Shown in pieces: positions 10,585-22,735 of a DNA stretch of 64,000 nucleotides. The number at the start of each line of letters is the position of its first letter. The first letter of the stretch is position 1. The notes under the pieces are model-generated. The model worked only from the letters and a program-made list of their open reading frames with translations, was not told the DNA's origin and searched no databases. The position numbers and the translations under genes are program-made. This DNA is from Rehmannia glutinosa (lineage: Eukaryota > Streptophyta > Magnoliopsida > Lamiales > Orobanchaceae), in NCBI GenBank assembly GCA_016081115.2, contig CM071933.1:64804660-64868659 (forward strand). Reading direction: 5' to 3'.

Positions 10585-13500
10585 AAACGATAGGGATATA
10601 TAAATAATTGATCGAGAAAACAATCAACAAGACACAATTGTCCCACTGGACTACAAGGCTCATCCACAACCAAATAAGTGAGGGGATGAGAAAAACCCTT
10701 TACATAGGGCAAAACCAACAAAAATTGAAAGTAACCAATCCCAAAAATGGAAAGCCAAAAACAGATAGGCCCGCAACAAACCGATGTAGGCGATATCATG
10801 TTCAAACAAAGAAAAATACACAATGGATCATATATCATAAACATCATAGATGCTAAATCCAACAAAAACAGAGAAGGCGAGGCAGAGAAGCCAAAAGTCG
10901 GAGCTTGGAGAAGAAGACCACTAAACACTTGGTTCCTAGTTCACTCCCAAAGAACAAAGAACTTTCGGACTTCAAAGACGCCCGAATAACCAAAAATTAC
11001 CTTGCAAAAGATTGAGAAAAAAACACAAAGAATGACCCACTCGGATATGGTGCTTTGAATATACATTCTTTGAATTCAATCCATTCATTAACAAACTTTA
11101 TCAACAATCTCTTTTTCGGGGTTCTAACATTCTCAAAAATACAAAGATTCCTAGTCCTCCATAACCACCAAAGCAAATAAGAAGAGAGTTGCATTCTCTC
11201 TTGCCGTAAATCCTGTTTTTTTGGGGGCGTAAATAGAGCACCACCAATCTTTAAAGGTACCATTAACCTCGCAAGTCCCAGTGAGATAGGTGCTAATTTC
11301 AAACCATTTTAGCCATATCACAAAGAGAAAAGGATATGTTCAAGATCTTCATTAGCCTCACCACAGATTTTACACATTGGATTCAATTGCATCCCTTTAC
11401 GAATGAGATTAGATCGGGTAGTAGCAAAATATCAAAGTAACATCGCCACAGAAAAAATTTTATCTTGCTTTTTATATGCATATCCCAAGTGCCAGACCAA
11501 ATTTTTTTCAAGGAAAATTTACCATGACAGCTTTCAGGGGAATCCCTCGTTAAAGCTTTAAGAGAAATCAAAGATTTATAAGCCGTTTTAACAGAAAATT
11601 CTCCATTGGCAGAAAGAGCCCAAAAGAATTTGTCTCTAGACCCAACCGCCCTAAGAGGGATAGAAAGAATGAGCTCAGCTTCAGGAAGATTAAAAGTTTG
11701 GTAAATAAGTTGAGTATTCCATCTATGACCAGAGTCACACAAAAGCTCACTAACCCAAGTAAGAGAGCCATCAGGAAGTAAAGGGGAGGGGGTACTCTGA
11801 ACCAAAACCAGGGATCCAAGGGTGATCCCATATCCTAATAGACTTACCATCTCCCACCCTAAACAACAGACTCCATTTTCAAAGACATAGATCGCTTGAG
11901 CCCAACTTTTCCAAATCCAAGAATCGTTGGTTTAGAATTACTTTTGCATGCCCCCCATAGGGAAAGTATTTTGCTTTCATGAGCTTGCACATTAGCTCAT
12001 TAGGAGAAGAAATGAGCTTCCACAATTGTTTACATAACAGAGCATCATTAAAGCATTTAAAATCTTTAAAGCCCAACCCCCCTCGTCTTTAGGAAAAGTC
12101 ATTCGATTCCAATTCATCCAGTGAATTTTATTCGCCCTCAAAGGGGAACCCCACCGTAACTTAGAGGAAATGGAAGCTAAATCTTTACAAATGCCAATTG
12201 GAAGCTTATAACATGACATGATATAAATAGGTAAAGAATGAAGCACAGACTTGATAAGGACCTCTCTACCGGCAAGGCTGAGGAAAGAATTTTTCCAATT
12301 ACCGACTCTCTTTTTAGCAGATTCAACAACATAGCCAAAGATTTCTTTCTTAGATCTACCGAGAACAAGGGAAGACCAAGATGTTTAATTTTGGTATGAA
12401 TTTGAATCCCTACCAAGAGATCACAGATAGAGCCTTTAAGGTCAGTAGGGACATTATTGCTCAAGAAGATTGAGGATTTTTCAAGATTTACAAGCTGGCC
12501 TCGTGGCAAGGCAATATTTATCCGTAATCGTTTTCACAATTAAAGCTTGAGAAGCAGGCTTAACAAAAGAGAAGGGAATCGTCAAGAAAAAATGATGAGA
12601 AACTAGAGGAGAGCTCTCTACAAATTCCGAGACCCTTAAATTGTGAGCTAAGTTTGGCTTGTAAAATCAAATTAGAGAAGGCTTCAGAGAGGATGATAAA
12701 CAAATAGGGGGACAAAGGATCTCCCTGTCGAATACCACGTGAAGGGGTAATATAACCTCTGAATTGCCATTGATTAAAAAAAAAAGAAAGAAGTAGAAGA
12801 AATACAAGCTCTAACCCAACCAATGAAAATAGGGGAATCCCATTTTAGCCATAAGACGAAGCAAAAATCCCATTCAACTCGATCATAAGCTTTCGCCATG
12901 TCAAGCTTTATAGCCATGAACCCTTTGGACCCTCTACGAAGATTGTGAATATAGTGAAAACATTCATGAGCCACGATGATATTATCACTAATTTGCCTAC
13001 CCTTCACAAAAGTCGTTTTTGACACTCATTAATACACTTGTTAAGGCAAGGTTTCAATCGATTCGCAATGATTTTGGAAATGATTTTGTACACCACATTG
13101 CACAAAGCTAATGGGACGAAAATGGCTAATGGATGTGGGATTTTTAATCTTAGGGATCAAAGTGATCGAGAGTTTGATTAACACTTTTAAGCATTTTAGA
13201 GCACGAGAAAAAAATTTGACAAATGAACAAATATCAAGAAAATGAGAGGCCGAAAAATTGAAAGAAGTGAGGAGTCATACCATCCGGCCCTGAGCTTTAT
13301 TGGGGTTGAGTTCAAAGAGAGCTTGCCTTATTTCCATATTATCCACAAGTGTCAGTAAGGAACCTGGCTTGATTGTCTTCAATTGATCTAGGTACCCCTT
13401 TGAGGATGTCCGAGTCAAAAGAAGGATTTGAGGAAGAGAACAACTCATTTTGTAAAAAGAGGTTATCTCGTCTCCACAAGCTCGGGAGAATCACAAATCA

Positions 13501-14631
13501 AACCATTCCTCCCAATAAGCCTATCAATTGCATTCCTTTTTGCCTCTCGAACAACACTTGCATGGAAATATTTGGAATTCCTATCACCCCGCTTAAGCCA
13601 TCGAATTCGGACTTACCTCTCCAATACAACTCCTCTCTCTCATATGCCATATGCAACTCTTTCTTAAGATCATACCAACAATGCCAATCTCTATTACCAC
13701 CCAAACCATTCATTGATTCCAATTTCGACTAATGAGACCAATTTGTTTAGCGGAGTTAGTAATAGCATTCTTACCCTAGTTAAGCATATCAATCTGCATC
13801 TTTCTCGATTTTTGCTTGGATTTGGAAGAGCGGCGTACCACTTAACCTTGTAGCTCCAAGCTCTCTCAACAACCGATCAAAACCTCCATGTGCCACCACC
13901 GATCAAAGCAAAATCTCTTCTTACTTTTGGGCTTATTAGAGATGGATCCAACAAGATTAGCATATGGTCGAAGAGGACCGAAAAATATGAGTAACCCGAG
14001 CATTCGAGTTATCAAGCATCCAACTTGGAGAGGCAAAAACCTGGGGTCGAGCCTTTCTTCAATGAAACCCTCCTCCCTATTGTTAAACCATGTGAAAGGA
14101 TATCCCGAGAACTTTACATCACACATAGCCAATGATCCGATGAAATCCTTGAAAGCTTGACAACTATTAGAATTTCTAGGTCTCCTCCTTTCTTCTCATC
14201 CGGATTAGAAATATCATTCCAATCCCCTCCAATAATCCAATTATCACCCCAATCCTTACTCGCAAGATTAAGATGACACCACCGTTTCTTTTTCTCGCTT
14301 GGGGATCAACACCGATGTAGACGAAGATGATCCACTGATGGATATCATTTATCACACATTCAATTTCAAAACAAAAATTATTATTAACCACTCTAATGAT
14401 GTTAACATACGGTTCCCACACAACAAGCAAACCCCCACTTTTACCAACCGGATCAACATTAATCCATCTATCAGAATACTTGAGCTTTCTACAAACAATA
14501 TTAACAAATTTTTTTTTCTTTTTAGTTTCACAAATAAAAAAGAGCGATGGGTGGTAGGATCTAACGATCTCTTTGATTTGAGGAATTGTAGAGGGTCCTT
14601 CCAAACCTCTACAGTTCCAAGAGCAAATCAT
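10585..14631 (-). pseudogene. LINE B ORF2: endonuclease, reverse transcriptase, zf-RVT
   Basis: In order on the minus strand: an endonuclease start with ICSWNCRGLEG (14,631-14,590) and KSGGLLVVWEPYV near 14,430-14,390; reverse transcriptase with MAIKLDMAKAYDRVEWDF near 12,920-12,860, GIRQGDPLSPYLFI near 12,740-12,700 and FLDDSLLFC near 12,590 (the catalytic F/Y-x-DD box); and a zf-RVT-like region with SANGEFSVKTAYKSL near 11,600 and KIKFFLWRC near 11,440. The C-terminal part ends near 10,990. The reading frame changes many times (for example near 12,770, 12,500, 12,200 and 11,850). The family protein nicks target DNA and primes cDNA synthesis from the nick; this copy cannot make it whole. Confidence 0.88.
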
Positions 14632-14665
14632 TGAGGTGAGTGGGGCCCGTTATGGTCGGCCTCCC

Positions 14666-16085
14666 TCACCTTTGACGGCTCACAACCCAAACTAATCCCT
14701 TTACACTTTTTGAATTGCTTCTTAAGGTCGAATTGATACCCCGCACATTCTCATCCAAATGGGCCCCCTGTTTTTTTTTCACCACAAAGAACCGATTCGC
14801 AAGCCACATCAACTTCCATCTCATTTTCTTTATTAGCCCTTCTAACATTCTACTGTGGATAGATCGACGCCCATCTCTCGATACCCTTTTCTTTTTTAAT
14901 GACCAATGTGGTCATATTCCCTATTTCTCTTAATGGCCCTTTGGCCTTAAAATTAACAATATCAACATCCACCAAGTTAGCAAATTCCATTTCGAGGGAG
15001 GATCAAAATTCATAGGAGGATAACCTTACCCAAAATTTTCAGCTGGTGGTTGCCCTCCCTGACTACCTTCGGCCGAATAACCTGTGCTAGCCTCCGAGTT
15101 CACAAGAGCGAGATTCAAAGAAGTTGAGGCCCTATTCGGATTATCATTCAAAGACAACATAACCGATTACAAGGCACAAATTCTTGAGAGACCAAAGATC
15201 GGGGATGTAAGTAGCTTCAGCCGAAATTACAAACCGAGGGGGCTTCAGTCTTACCCGTTGATCGATTGATTTGGCATCCACAACAATATTTTCATTAAGA
15301 TTTTTGATTCTTTCTTCCCATGCCAAAAGCACCCGGTTTTGGACTCCAATAATCTCCTCCGCCTTCAACCAATCCCCCGTATTGAGCATCTTTGAAGATG
15401 GGCGACCCAAACTCAATTTTCTTAATATCACGAGCCTCTCCAAATGACCTATGTGCCCACAAAGAATGACAGTAAACCCACCAATTTTTCATACTTGAAC
15501 TCACCAAACCGATTTAATTCCCAGATTAATGAAGGTGCCGCAAGCGAGGGCTTATTCAAATCGATCGAGGCCAGAATTTTAATGTGTCTACCTCTCGCAC
15601 TTCCAAAGATCGTGATGAAAATGTCAGAAAAGGATGAGAATATCTTGCCGATACGGTGCCCAGTCTCCGGGGAAATCCAATTAACCGGCAACTTCCATAT
15701 TTGAACCCATAAATCCACCCTATTGAAAATTACAGATTCTGCATTAATACCTTCAAACCAATCCTTTAGAATGAGAAATTGGTTGTCAAAGTTCCATACT
15801 TTATTTCGAGAAACCGCACCCTTATCAACCAGAGATTTGAAAACAAACTGGAAGTAGTTATGACCAAGTTCTCTCATAGTGAAAGGTTCTTTTGTAGGCC
15901 GACAGGTTCATGGTATTTTTTAAGCCTGAGAAATTCGCTTTCTTCACCCCGTGGATTTTTCCGAACAAACTTCGCTTACATTCCTCGGTGCTACAGACCA
16001 CATCAATCTCAACCAGGTCTATACCAGTTTTTTCCTCCTTTGTGAGAGAAAACTTCTTCATTCCTTCTAATAACTCAGATTCCAT
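14666..16085 (-). pseudogene. LINE B ORF1 (DUF4283-type), frameshifted
   Basis: It begins MESELLEGMKKFSLTKEEK at 16,085. A DUF4283-like core follows in another frame, with VWNFDNQFLILKDW near 15,790 and VDLWVQIWKLPVNWI near 15,700. The zinc-knuckle region near 15,480-15,440 is shifted, so that a CGHIGH-like string appears out of frame. The tail ends at 14,666, 35 bp before the ORF2 start. In the family this protein binds the element RNA. It is clearly diverged from the ORF1 of LINE A. Confidence 0.75.
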
Positions 16086-16524
16086 TTCGGGGACCTAGAT
16101 CCGAAGTTAACAAAAGTCAGGTATCACCAGATCTGTAAATAATAGAGACATAAGAGCACAAGGTTAACAACAGAAGAAAAAGGGAAGAAGGACAAAACAA
16201 AAACTGAGACAAATCAAACAGAAACTGTAAACATTAATGGCAAGAAATGAAAACCTAGAAGGAAGCACTAATGGAACAGTACGGACACTCGGACACAATA
16301 ACTGGAAATACAAGAGCAAGCTACCAACCCAGGGATAAATAGAACCAAAAACAAAAGAAAACCTAGCAGCAAAGCGTTAAAAGAAAAAAAAGCAGAAACA
16401 GATCACATGAAAACCAAGGGAAGCGAGAGGCGCGGAGATGAAAAACTTGAAAAACCCCAAATGGGAAAACCACTCCCTTAGAGAGAGAAAGGGCACTTTC
16501 CAACGAAAGAAAAATCTTATCCCG

Positions 16525-16539
16525 ATTGAATCTAAAATC
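16525..16539. repeat. Target site duplication of LINE B, right copy
   Basis: Identical 15-mer to 10,557-10,571, adjoining the 5' end of the LINE. Confidence 0.9.
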
Positions 16540-16946
16540 ATTTGGCACTTGAGAAAGGGAATGATTATTGTAGAAATCTTGACTTATAAATTGGTAATTG
16601 ATGATTGATAAACCATATTGACAACATAAGGGATAACTAGATTCATCATACCTCTAGAATACATTTAATCATTTGGATAAATTCATTGATATTTTCATAG
16701 TCTTAATTTATTTTTAGTATTTTTAGTATAATCAACTCCATCAATTATTGAATTTCTAAATAAAGTTAGACTACTATATTATAGTACTTAGCGATAATTC
16801 GATAATTATTCCCTGTGGATTCGACAACCTTACTTCTCTATATTAAAACTTGACACCGTAGACTTGCGGTTAGAAAAATCTCTAACAAAATCAAGACCGA
16901 TAAGAGAAAAGAAAAAAAGAACACAACAAATTTACAAGGGGTGACT

Positions 16947-17120
16947 GGTCGACGAGACCTCGAGCGGTCGACATAGACTCGGCCACGGTCGACCATCACC
17001 CCAACCGGTCCCCTTAAGGATTTTATAAGGATGCAAGTTCTGCTTTCAAAATTGACAGTGCAGTCGGCCGACCGGTGGCGTCGACGCCACGGCCGACACC
17101 CTAGTCGACCGGCCGACCTG
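16947..17120. repeat. GTCGAC-rich CpG block in copia LTR copy 1
   Basis: Five GTCGAC palindromes plus several GGCCGAC words lie within about 170 bp of AT-rich DNA. The sister LTR has a weaker version at 46,170-46,340 with two GTCGAC. The block is part of the LTR. Confidence 0.7.
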
Positions 17121-17796
17121 GTCATTTTTTCCTCCGTCTCATTTTTCATTCCAAAATTCATCTTGTACGGGTTGCCCTCTACGGCGACCAGGTTGACCTC
17201 GAGACAGTAAATATTGTCGATTTTTGTCGAAAATAGAACTCAATAAATACTCCGAAAATTTAGTAAAAATATTTTAAACCAATCGGGAGTATTTAGACAA
17301 CATTTATGAATCTTGTTTTTGAAGTAAAAACTTATAAACATAAAATCATTAAAAGTGTTGTCCAATCTAAAATAAAACTTGAAGAAATACTCCGAAAAAT
17401 ATTAAAACCGTTTTAAATCATTTAGGAGTATTTAGAGAATAATTAAAAATATTGTTTTGGTGTAAAAATAAAATCATCAAAATTAAGATAAAAACATGTA
17501 TCAAACAGGAGGGTTGGAGACGATGATTTGAGAATTGTAACTCTTGATTAAGAAAAGATTTGCAAGATATTAGTGAGATAAAACCGTCCCCTAAATCGTA
17601 GCCCACTACCAAAAATAACTTACCTCCCAAAAATTGATATTAATTAAAATTACCAAAAAGTCCTTTTTTTCCAATAAGTTATCTATTAAAAAATAATAAG
17701 ATCTGTTTAATCTCAACCGTTTAAAAATTAAATCATCGCTCTAGATTTGGTCTTACGTACTCAAATAATTTATGTGGACTCATTGGATCCAAATCC

Positions 17797-18904
17797 TATA
17801 TATATAATGCATATATATATGTATATATATATTTACATAATCTATGATAGTTGTATTAGTATATTTTTTTACAAGATCCATATTATAAGATGTACCGTAT
17901 AACTAGTCTTAAGATTTTAAGATTACTGATTCTAAGACAAAAGGCTTAACGAGAATATATAGCTAGGAGATTTAGGAGTTTAATGCATACCAACACACAA
18001 TTTGCATCAAATTTTCTTTTATCAAAGTGGGAAATTTTTACTTTTGATGGTTTCTATGATTCCACGATTCAAGTTACACGATCGAGCTTATTGTTGTAGG
18101 AACTCTATAATGACATGATCTATGATTCTATAATGCTATGATTATGTTGCAAGTTTTTTTATTAATGTGATGCATGAATGTTATTTAGTTTGAATAAATG
18201 CAAAGAGTATTGTTTTAATTCACCCCATTATATTCTTATATATTTTCGGATGGAGTTTGGCAAGGTAAAAGTAATGATGTGGCCTATTTTTAAATCTCAT
18301 ATAAAAATAAATACGCGAATGATTAATCTAGAATTCATTTTGAACTAATTCGACTAATTTATTAGTTAAATTTTTATTATCTTGCTATAATGAATAAATT
18401 TTTTTGCTTATTTATTATATTTCGCTTTTTGCGTTAAGTTTGTCATTAAGCATTAAATTCTATATGATTTTTTATATTATTGAATTATTTTAAATATTTT
18501 ATTTTCGCAAACTCCCTTTTTGGTGGTCACAAGTTATTCAATATTTATTTAGATTTTAATACAAAATTATTCCCATAAAAATGGGGTGTTACATCTTTTT
18601 TTTTTTATACTATTTTTAGCCTTTTTAGGTAGTTGACTTATTATTGAAATAATTGAGATTTCTTTTCTTTCATGTTAAACACGCTCCTTCTTCTTCGTGA
18701 GTTATGTTGCTTTGCTCTGTTTAAGTCGTGTTATTGGCTTCCCGCCGCATCATCCACCGTACCCACTATCAACTTTTCAAATTATTATTTATATAAAGTG
18801 GTATTTCAAAATTACTCAACCAAACATAATTTCATTTACTTAACTCATTTGTCTTACATTCGAAATCATTTGAATTGTCATATAATTATTGTACGTATAT
18901 CTAT
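17797..18904. other. AT-rich intergenic DNA without a gene
   Basis: This holds a TA tract at about 17,797-17,830, poly(T) runs and no convincing coding sequence. The open frame at 18,672-18,938 runs into the copia LTR and has no recognisable domain. Confidence 0.6.
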
Positions 18905-19103
18905 TGTTGCATATAGGGGTCATTTTCGAGTTTGTTAGTTGGTTAGGTGAAAAGGGTATTATAGTCATTTCCTTTGTTCACGTGTTTGGTGCTATCTTTC
19001 TTCTATAAATAGTTGTTCTTTTGGTGTAAAATTTTGAACAGATTGAGTTGAATAAAAGCTTTACTTCTTTTTCTCTAAATTCATGCAATATATGTTTTCA
19101 ACA
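18905..19103 (+). repeat. 5' LTR of copia 1
   Basis: It begins TGTTGC and ends TCAACA. It contains a TATA-like CTATAAATAG at about 19,002-19,011 and an AATAAA signal near 19,050, giving a compact promoter and polyadenylation unit. Confidence 0.9.
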
Positions 19104-19115
19104 TGGTATCCGAGC
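19104..19115 (+). other. Primer binding site of copia 1
   Basis: TGGTATCCGAGC directly after the LTR resembles the usual plant copia/gypsy primer site TGGTATCAGAGC, complementary to the 3' end of initiator methionine tRNA. Confidence 0.8.
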
Positions 19116-19284
19116 CTAAATTCACGATCGCAATATGCCACGAAACACAACTTGGAATGTGATAGCCATGGGAAAGAGAATCTGGAGCGGATGGTGAGGA
19201 TTTAAATCGTAAGAAATTGCAGATGGATCTCGTGATCGCCAATCGGTGAATCGCATGGATGATGCGTTCATTTTGCACATTCGG

Positions 19285-20455
19285 ATCATCGGTATGATCT
19301 TAGTTTCAAATCCGACGGATACGAATTACTTGTCGTGGCGATGTGCCATGGTCATTGCGTTAGGAGCAAAAACGAAGTTAAAGCTTCATTGATGGAAGAA
19401 TTTCTCACTGAACTCGATTCGCTCGAATACGAGCATGGAGAAAAATTGATTACATGTTATATAGTGGATTTTGAACTCTCTCGAAGGATTTGGTTGATGC
19501 ATTCTCTACGCCGATTCCGCCAAAGCACTTTGGGATGAAATAGAGCAAAGATGCGAGAAAAATGGTCCTCTTCTCTACCAAATACGAGAAAGAAATTGCC
19601 ACAATCAAACAAGTCATCGCAAAATGTAGCTACATATTTTACTAAATTGAAGCGATTATGGGATGAATATGCTAGTTTAGTTACATTACCACCTTGCAAT
19701 TGTGGATCAAGCAAGCAATTGGTGTTTTGGAGGCAAATACTAGATTACTTGATTTCTCATGGGCTTAAATGAGCTTATGAAAGTGTTGAGTCGATTTTAT
19801 TGCTCGATCCTTTGCCTCATCGTCAACAAAGCTTACTCTATGATACAACGTGTGGAAAGACAGAGATCGAGTGGAGAGATTGTATCCCGATGCTATAGAA
19901 AATGCGGCTATGTTTACTATACAAACAAGACAAGGAAAAGGAAATACGAGGCGGTGGGAGAGGAGCTGGAGGAATAGGTCGTGGTTTTGGTACTAGCAGG
20001 GGAGTTTTTACTCCTTCTAATCGGGTCGGTGGTAGAGCGGGGAAATGTTAGATTGAGTAAAGAGGAGAAATTTAAACTTGTCCGTGATCATTGTCATGAA
20101 AATGGTCATGTGATACAAAATTGTTTCAAGTTGCATGGTTTTCGGATTGGTATAAGGATTTCAAGGAGCGTAAATCAAGGCAAGATGCTAATCCAACGGC
20201 TAATTTGGCGAGATGTTGTGTCCGGCCATCAGGATCAAATTGCAGTCACGGGGGCCTTTAATCGATATATCCAACTTGATACAACAAGAAATTGCAAAAT
20301 ACATGGGGACAAAGTTGCATGGTGGATCGATGGCTCAGGTTCGGGAGACAAATCAATTATGCTCATTTTGTGGAGTGTGCGGTACTCCTTTACATGGTGC
20401 TTTTGATGTGGCTTTGACTAGTCTTGATTGTATTGATGCAGTTCCTGGATTTTTT
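19285..20455 (+). pseudogene. copia 1 gag, broken
   Basis: Pieces in changing frames resemble the plant copia Gag: NYLSW and AMVIALGAK-like strings near 19,325-19,370, SAKALWDEIEQRC near 19,515-19,555, YFTKLKRLWDEYASL near 19,635-19,680 and LPPCNCG near 19,685-19,705. A knuckle-like string CHENGHVIQNC sits at about 20,092-20,124. In the family Gag packages the element RNA. At least six frame changes or stops are needed to read through. Confidence 0.75.
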
Positions 20456-22086
20456 TAGACATCGGAGCCGATGAGACATATGTGTGCAAATTCTAACCTC
20501 TTGACTAATATCACACCTCTCAACCCACATATATCCTGTTTTGTTACTCAATGACACCACTACTACATTACTCGGATAGGAGAAATCTCCCTTGCACCAA
20601 ATCTTTCCTTACATGATGTCCTTATTGTGCCTCACTTTAAATATAACATGTTATCTCGTATCACAACCCGACTTATCGCACCAAATCGAAATGCATCTTT
20701 TATCCTTCTCATTATCTTATACAGGACTCGGAGATCGATAATTTGGTGGCAAATCGAAAGGCGGTTGGAAGTTTGTACATCTACTAGCCATCTCAAACAC
20801 TTGTGAAACATTCTCTTTGTAATTCAGTTCCTTTTCTCGCTAATATTTATGTCTTTGAGACATGGCACAAAAGGCATGGCCATGTATCTCCTATGTACTA
20901 GAACATTTGCCTTTTCTTAAGCCATTTTGTAATAACTCTCTCAAATAGTCTATACTCGGTTGTGATATATGTCATAAATCAAAGCAACCAAGGTTGCCTT
21001 TTCCGTTAGCCATTCATGTGATGTTTCTTTGTTTGAGTTGTTCCATGTGGATATTTGGGGACCTTATAATTCCTTTTTCGTCACAAACACGCCATACATG
21101 CTTACAGTGGTGGATGATTATAGTCGAGGCACTTGGATATACCTTATGCATCATAAAAGCCAAGTACCTAATCTCTTAGAGGCTTTCTTTAAAATGGTGC
21201 AGACACAATTTGGTATCTTTGTCAAAACACTCCGCAGTGATAATGGTGCGTAATTTTTAAGCCATAAATGTGAGCATCTCTTTGTCAATCTTGGTATCCT
21301 TCATCAAATCTCTTGTCCTCACACTCCCCAACAAAATGAGGTTGTTGAGAGGAAGCACATACATCCGCTTAACATTGCTCGAGCTCTCATGTTTCGATCT
21401 AATCTTCCTTCCAAATTTTGGCCTTACTCCTTCTTACCTCAGCCTATCTCATCAATCGACTCCCCACTTCACTCTAAACCGGAACACTCCCTATGAACTC
21501 CTCTACAACACTCCTGCAGATTACACTTACCTCAAACCCTTCGGTTGTCTCGCTTTTTCCACTAACATTGAACCTCGAAAACTAAATTTGCACCTAAAGC
21601 CCGTAAATGTGTTTTTGTGGGCTATGTGATGGGAAAGAAAGGTTCTGAGCTATTTGATCTTGATGCTCGAGAAATTTCTTGTCTCTAGAGATGTTACCTT
21701 TATTGAACATCAATTTCCTTATCACTCTATCCATTCAATTCCTGGTTCCACCCCTTTACCTTCTCATATCCTTCCCGATGATGAATCCCACTACTCCGCC
21801 CGCTTCTTCCATTCCACCTTCCCCCGCATCTCCGTATCTACTCTTCCTTTGAGAAGGGGCACTCGAACTCAACAGAAACCACTATAAGCACTCACGATTA
21901 TGTTATGAGTTCTCCCGCACGATTGCCACATCAGTCGCCCTCCTCTCCAGGTTGCTTATACCCCATCTCTACCTTTCCTTTACAGTTTCACCTATTTTGC
22001 ACCGCACATATGTGTCTTTCTTGGAGAATTTGTCTAACTTGCAGGAGCCCACCGACTACTTTCAAGCTAGCCAAAGAACCCGAATG

Positions 22087-22091
22087 GGTGG
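22087..22091. repeat. Target duplication of gypsy-type solo LTR copy 2, left
   Basis: GGTGG here and at 23,769-23,773. The match extends to GGTGGTGA on both sides, so the exact register is ambiguous by a few bases. Confidence 0.7.
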
Positions 22092-22639
22092 TGATTGGTG
22101 TGAGTTTTGTATGTATTTTAGGGCATATTTATGGCTAGAATTGTTTATAAACATGCAATAACTCATTTGAAATGGTATATATTCGCTCTTAGTGGAAAAG
22201 GTATTACGCTTTGCTCGTTTTGTAGGAATTTAACGATATTTGGAGTGATTTGGTGACAAATACGAGCATTGCAACCTAGATTCATCAAGAATCAAGCAAT
22301 TACACCCAATTGGAAGCCAATTATATGGAGTCTTAGAGTCATAGTGATGGTTAGTATGCCAAAAGAAGCATGGATGATCAAACAACGAGAGGATTCATAA
22401 GAAAAATCCATTCGAGACGCGTTTGGAACTTCCCAGTGGCGGTGGTTTAGTATTTTGGCCATAACTCTCTACAAAATTGATATTGAGCTGATTCAAGCGG
22501 CTATGGAAAGCTAAGAGAGAGGATACAACTCTTATGCAGACCCGCGAGCAAATTAGGACATTTGGGTGATGCACGGCAACCGGTGTGGACGCACGACCGT
22601 CGCGGCGCACTGAAGGCACCTGAAGGTTTTGAGCATGCC

Positions 22640-22735
22640 TACGGCTTCGAGCACGGGTAACCCGTGCGTGGGTCGCTGAAAATTGATTTTCCTATGGATT
22701 TGAGCACGGGTAACCCGCAAGGCCTGCGGCCGGAA
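22640..22735. repeat. GC-rich block with repeated GAGCACGGGTAACCCG in gypsy-type LTR copy 2
   Basis: The 16-mer GAGCACGGGTAACCCG occurs twice, about 50 bp apart, and contains the perfect palindrome CGGGTAACCCG. The other LTR copy has an unrelated GC-rich stretch here. Confidence 0.7.

Larger units (their letters stand above)
10572..16524 (-). mobile_element. Full-length L1-type LINE (LINE B)
   Basis: A 5.95-kb insertion on the minus strand is bounded by a perfect 15-bp duplication. Its order is a leader (16,524-16,086), ORF1 (16,085-14,666), ORF2 (14,631 to about 10,990), a 3' untranslated part and a poly(A) tail of 13 (poly(T) at 10,572-10,584). Both ORFs carry frameshifts and stops, so it is inactive, but full length and an identical duplication point to a comparatively recent insertion. 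The LINE landed in the gypsy-type solo LTR: the LTR sequence resumes directly after 16,539. Confidence 0.92.
9466..16867 (+). mobile_element. Ty3/gypsy-type solo LTR, copy 1, split by a LINE
   Basis: This LTR shares long blocks with the one at 22,092-23,768: GGCCATAACTCTCT and AAATTGATATTGAGGTGATT near 9,730-9,765, GGCTATGGAAAGCTAAGAGA, and the 3' end around CCCTGTGGATTCGACAAC and GACTTGC at 16,867. Such ends are typical of LTRs of the gypsy Tat/Athila group, just before the primer site. No internal region follows. Without the LINE it is about 1.43 kb. It sits inside the copia solo LTR. I could not confirm a target duplication, so the left boundary is approximate. Confidence 0.65.
8578..17507 (-). 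mobile_element. Ty1/copia (SIRE-like) solo LTR, copy 1, with nested insertions
   Basis: The parts 8,578 to about 9,465 and 16,868-17,507 match, in order, the LTR at 45,380-46,653: the left end GGCTACGATAATCTAGAGGG, the block CAGGGCCTAATC near 8,720, and the right half with repeated GGGAGTATTTAGACAAC near 17,300. In the copy at 45 kb this right end is followed by a polypurine tract; here it is followed by unrelated GGAGGGTTGG, so no internal region remains and this is a solo LTR. The LTR reads on the minus strand from 17,507. The outermost left base is C where the other copy has T, and a 5-bp target duplication is not obvious. Confidence 0.75.
5816..17796. mobile_element. (TA)n-bounded element 2, split by nested insertions
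   Basis: The left terminus after the TA run reads GGGGAGGGTTATATAGGAC and continues to GAGTACATAAGACCAAATC at about 5,847. The right end at 17,796, read inverted from another TA run, starts GGATTTGGATCCAATGAG and reaches GAGTACGTAAGACCAAATC at the same relative depth. Removing the inserted copia LTR (8,578-17,507) leaves about 3.05 kb. Its interior holds diverged repeats (6.2-7.9 kb) and a short purine-rich stretch near 8,300-8,560, but no recognisable transposase, so it is non-autonomous. The outer pairing is inferred from the shared termini. Confidence 0.55.
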
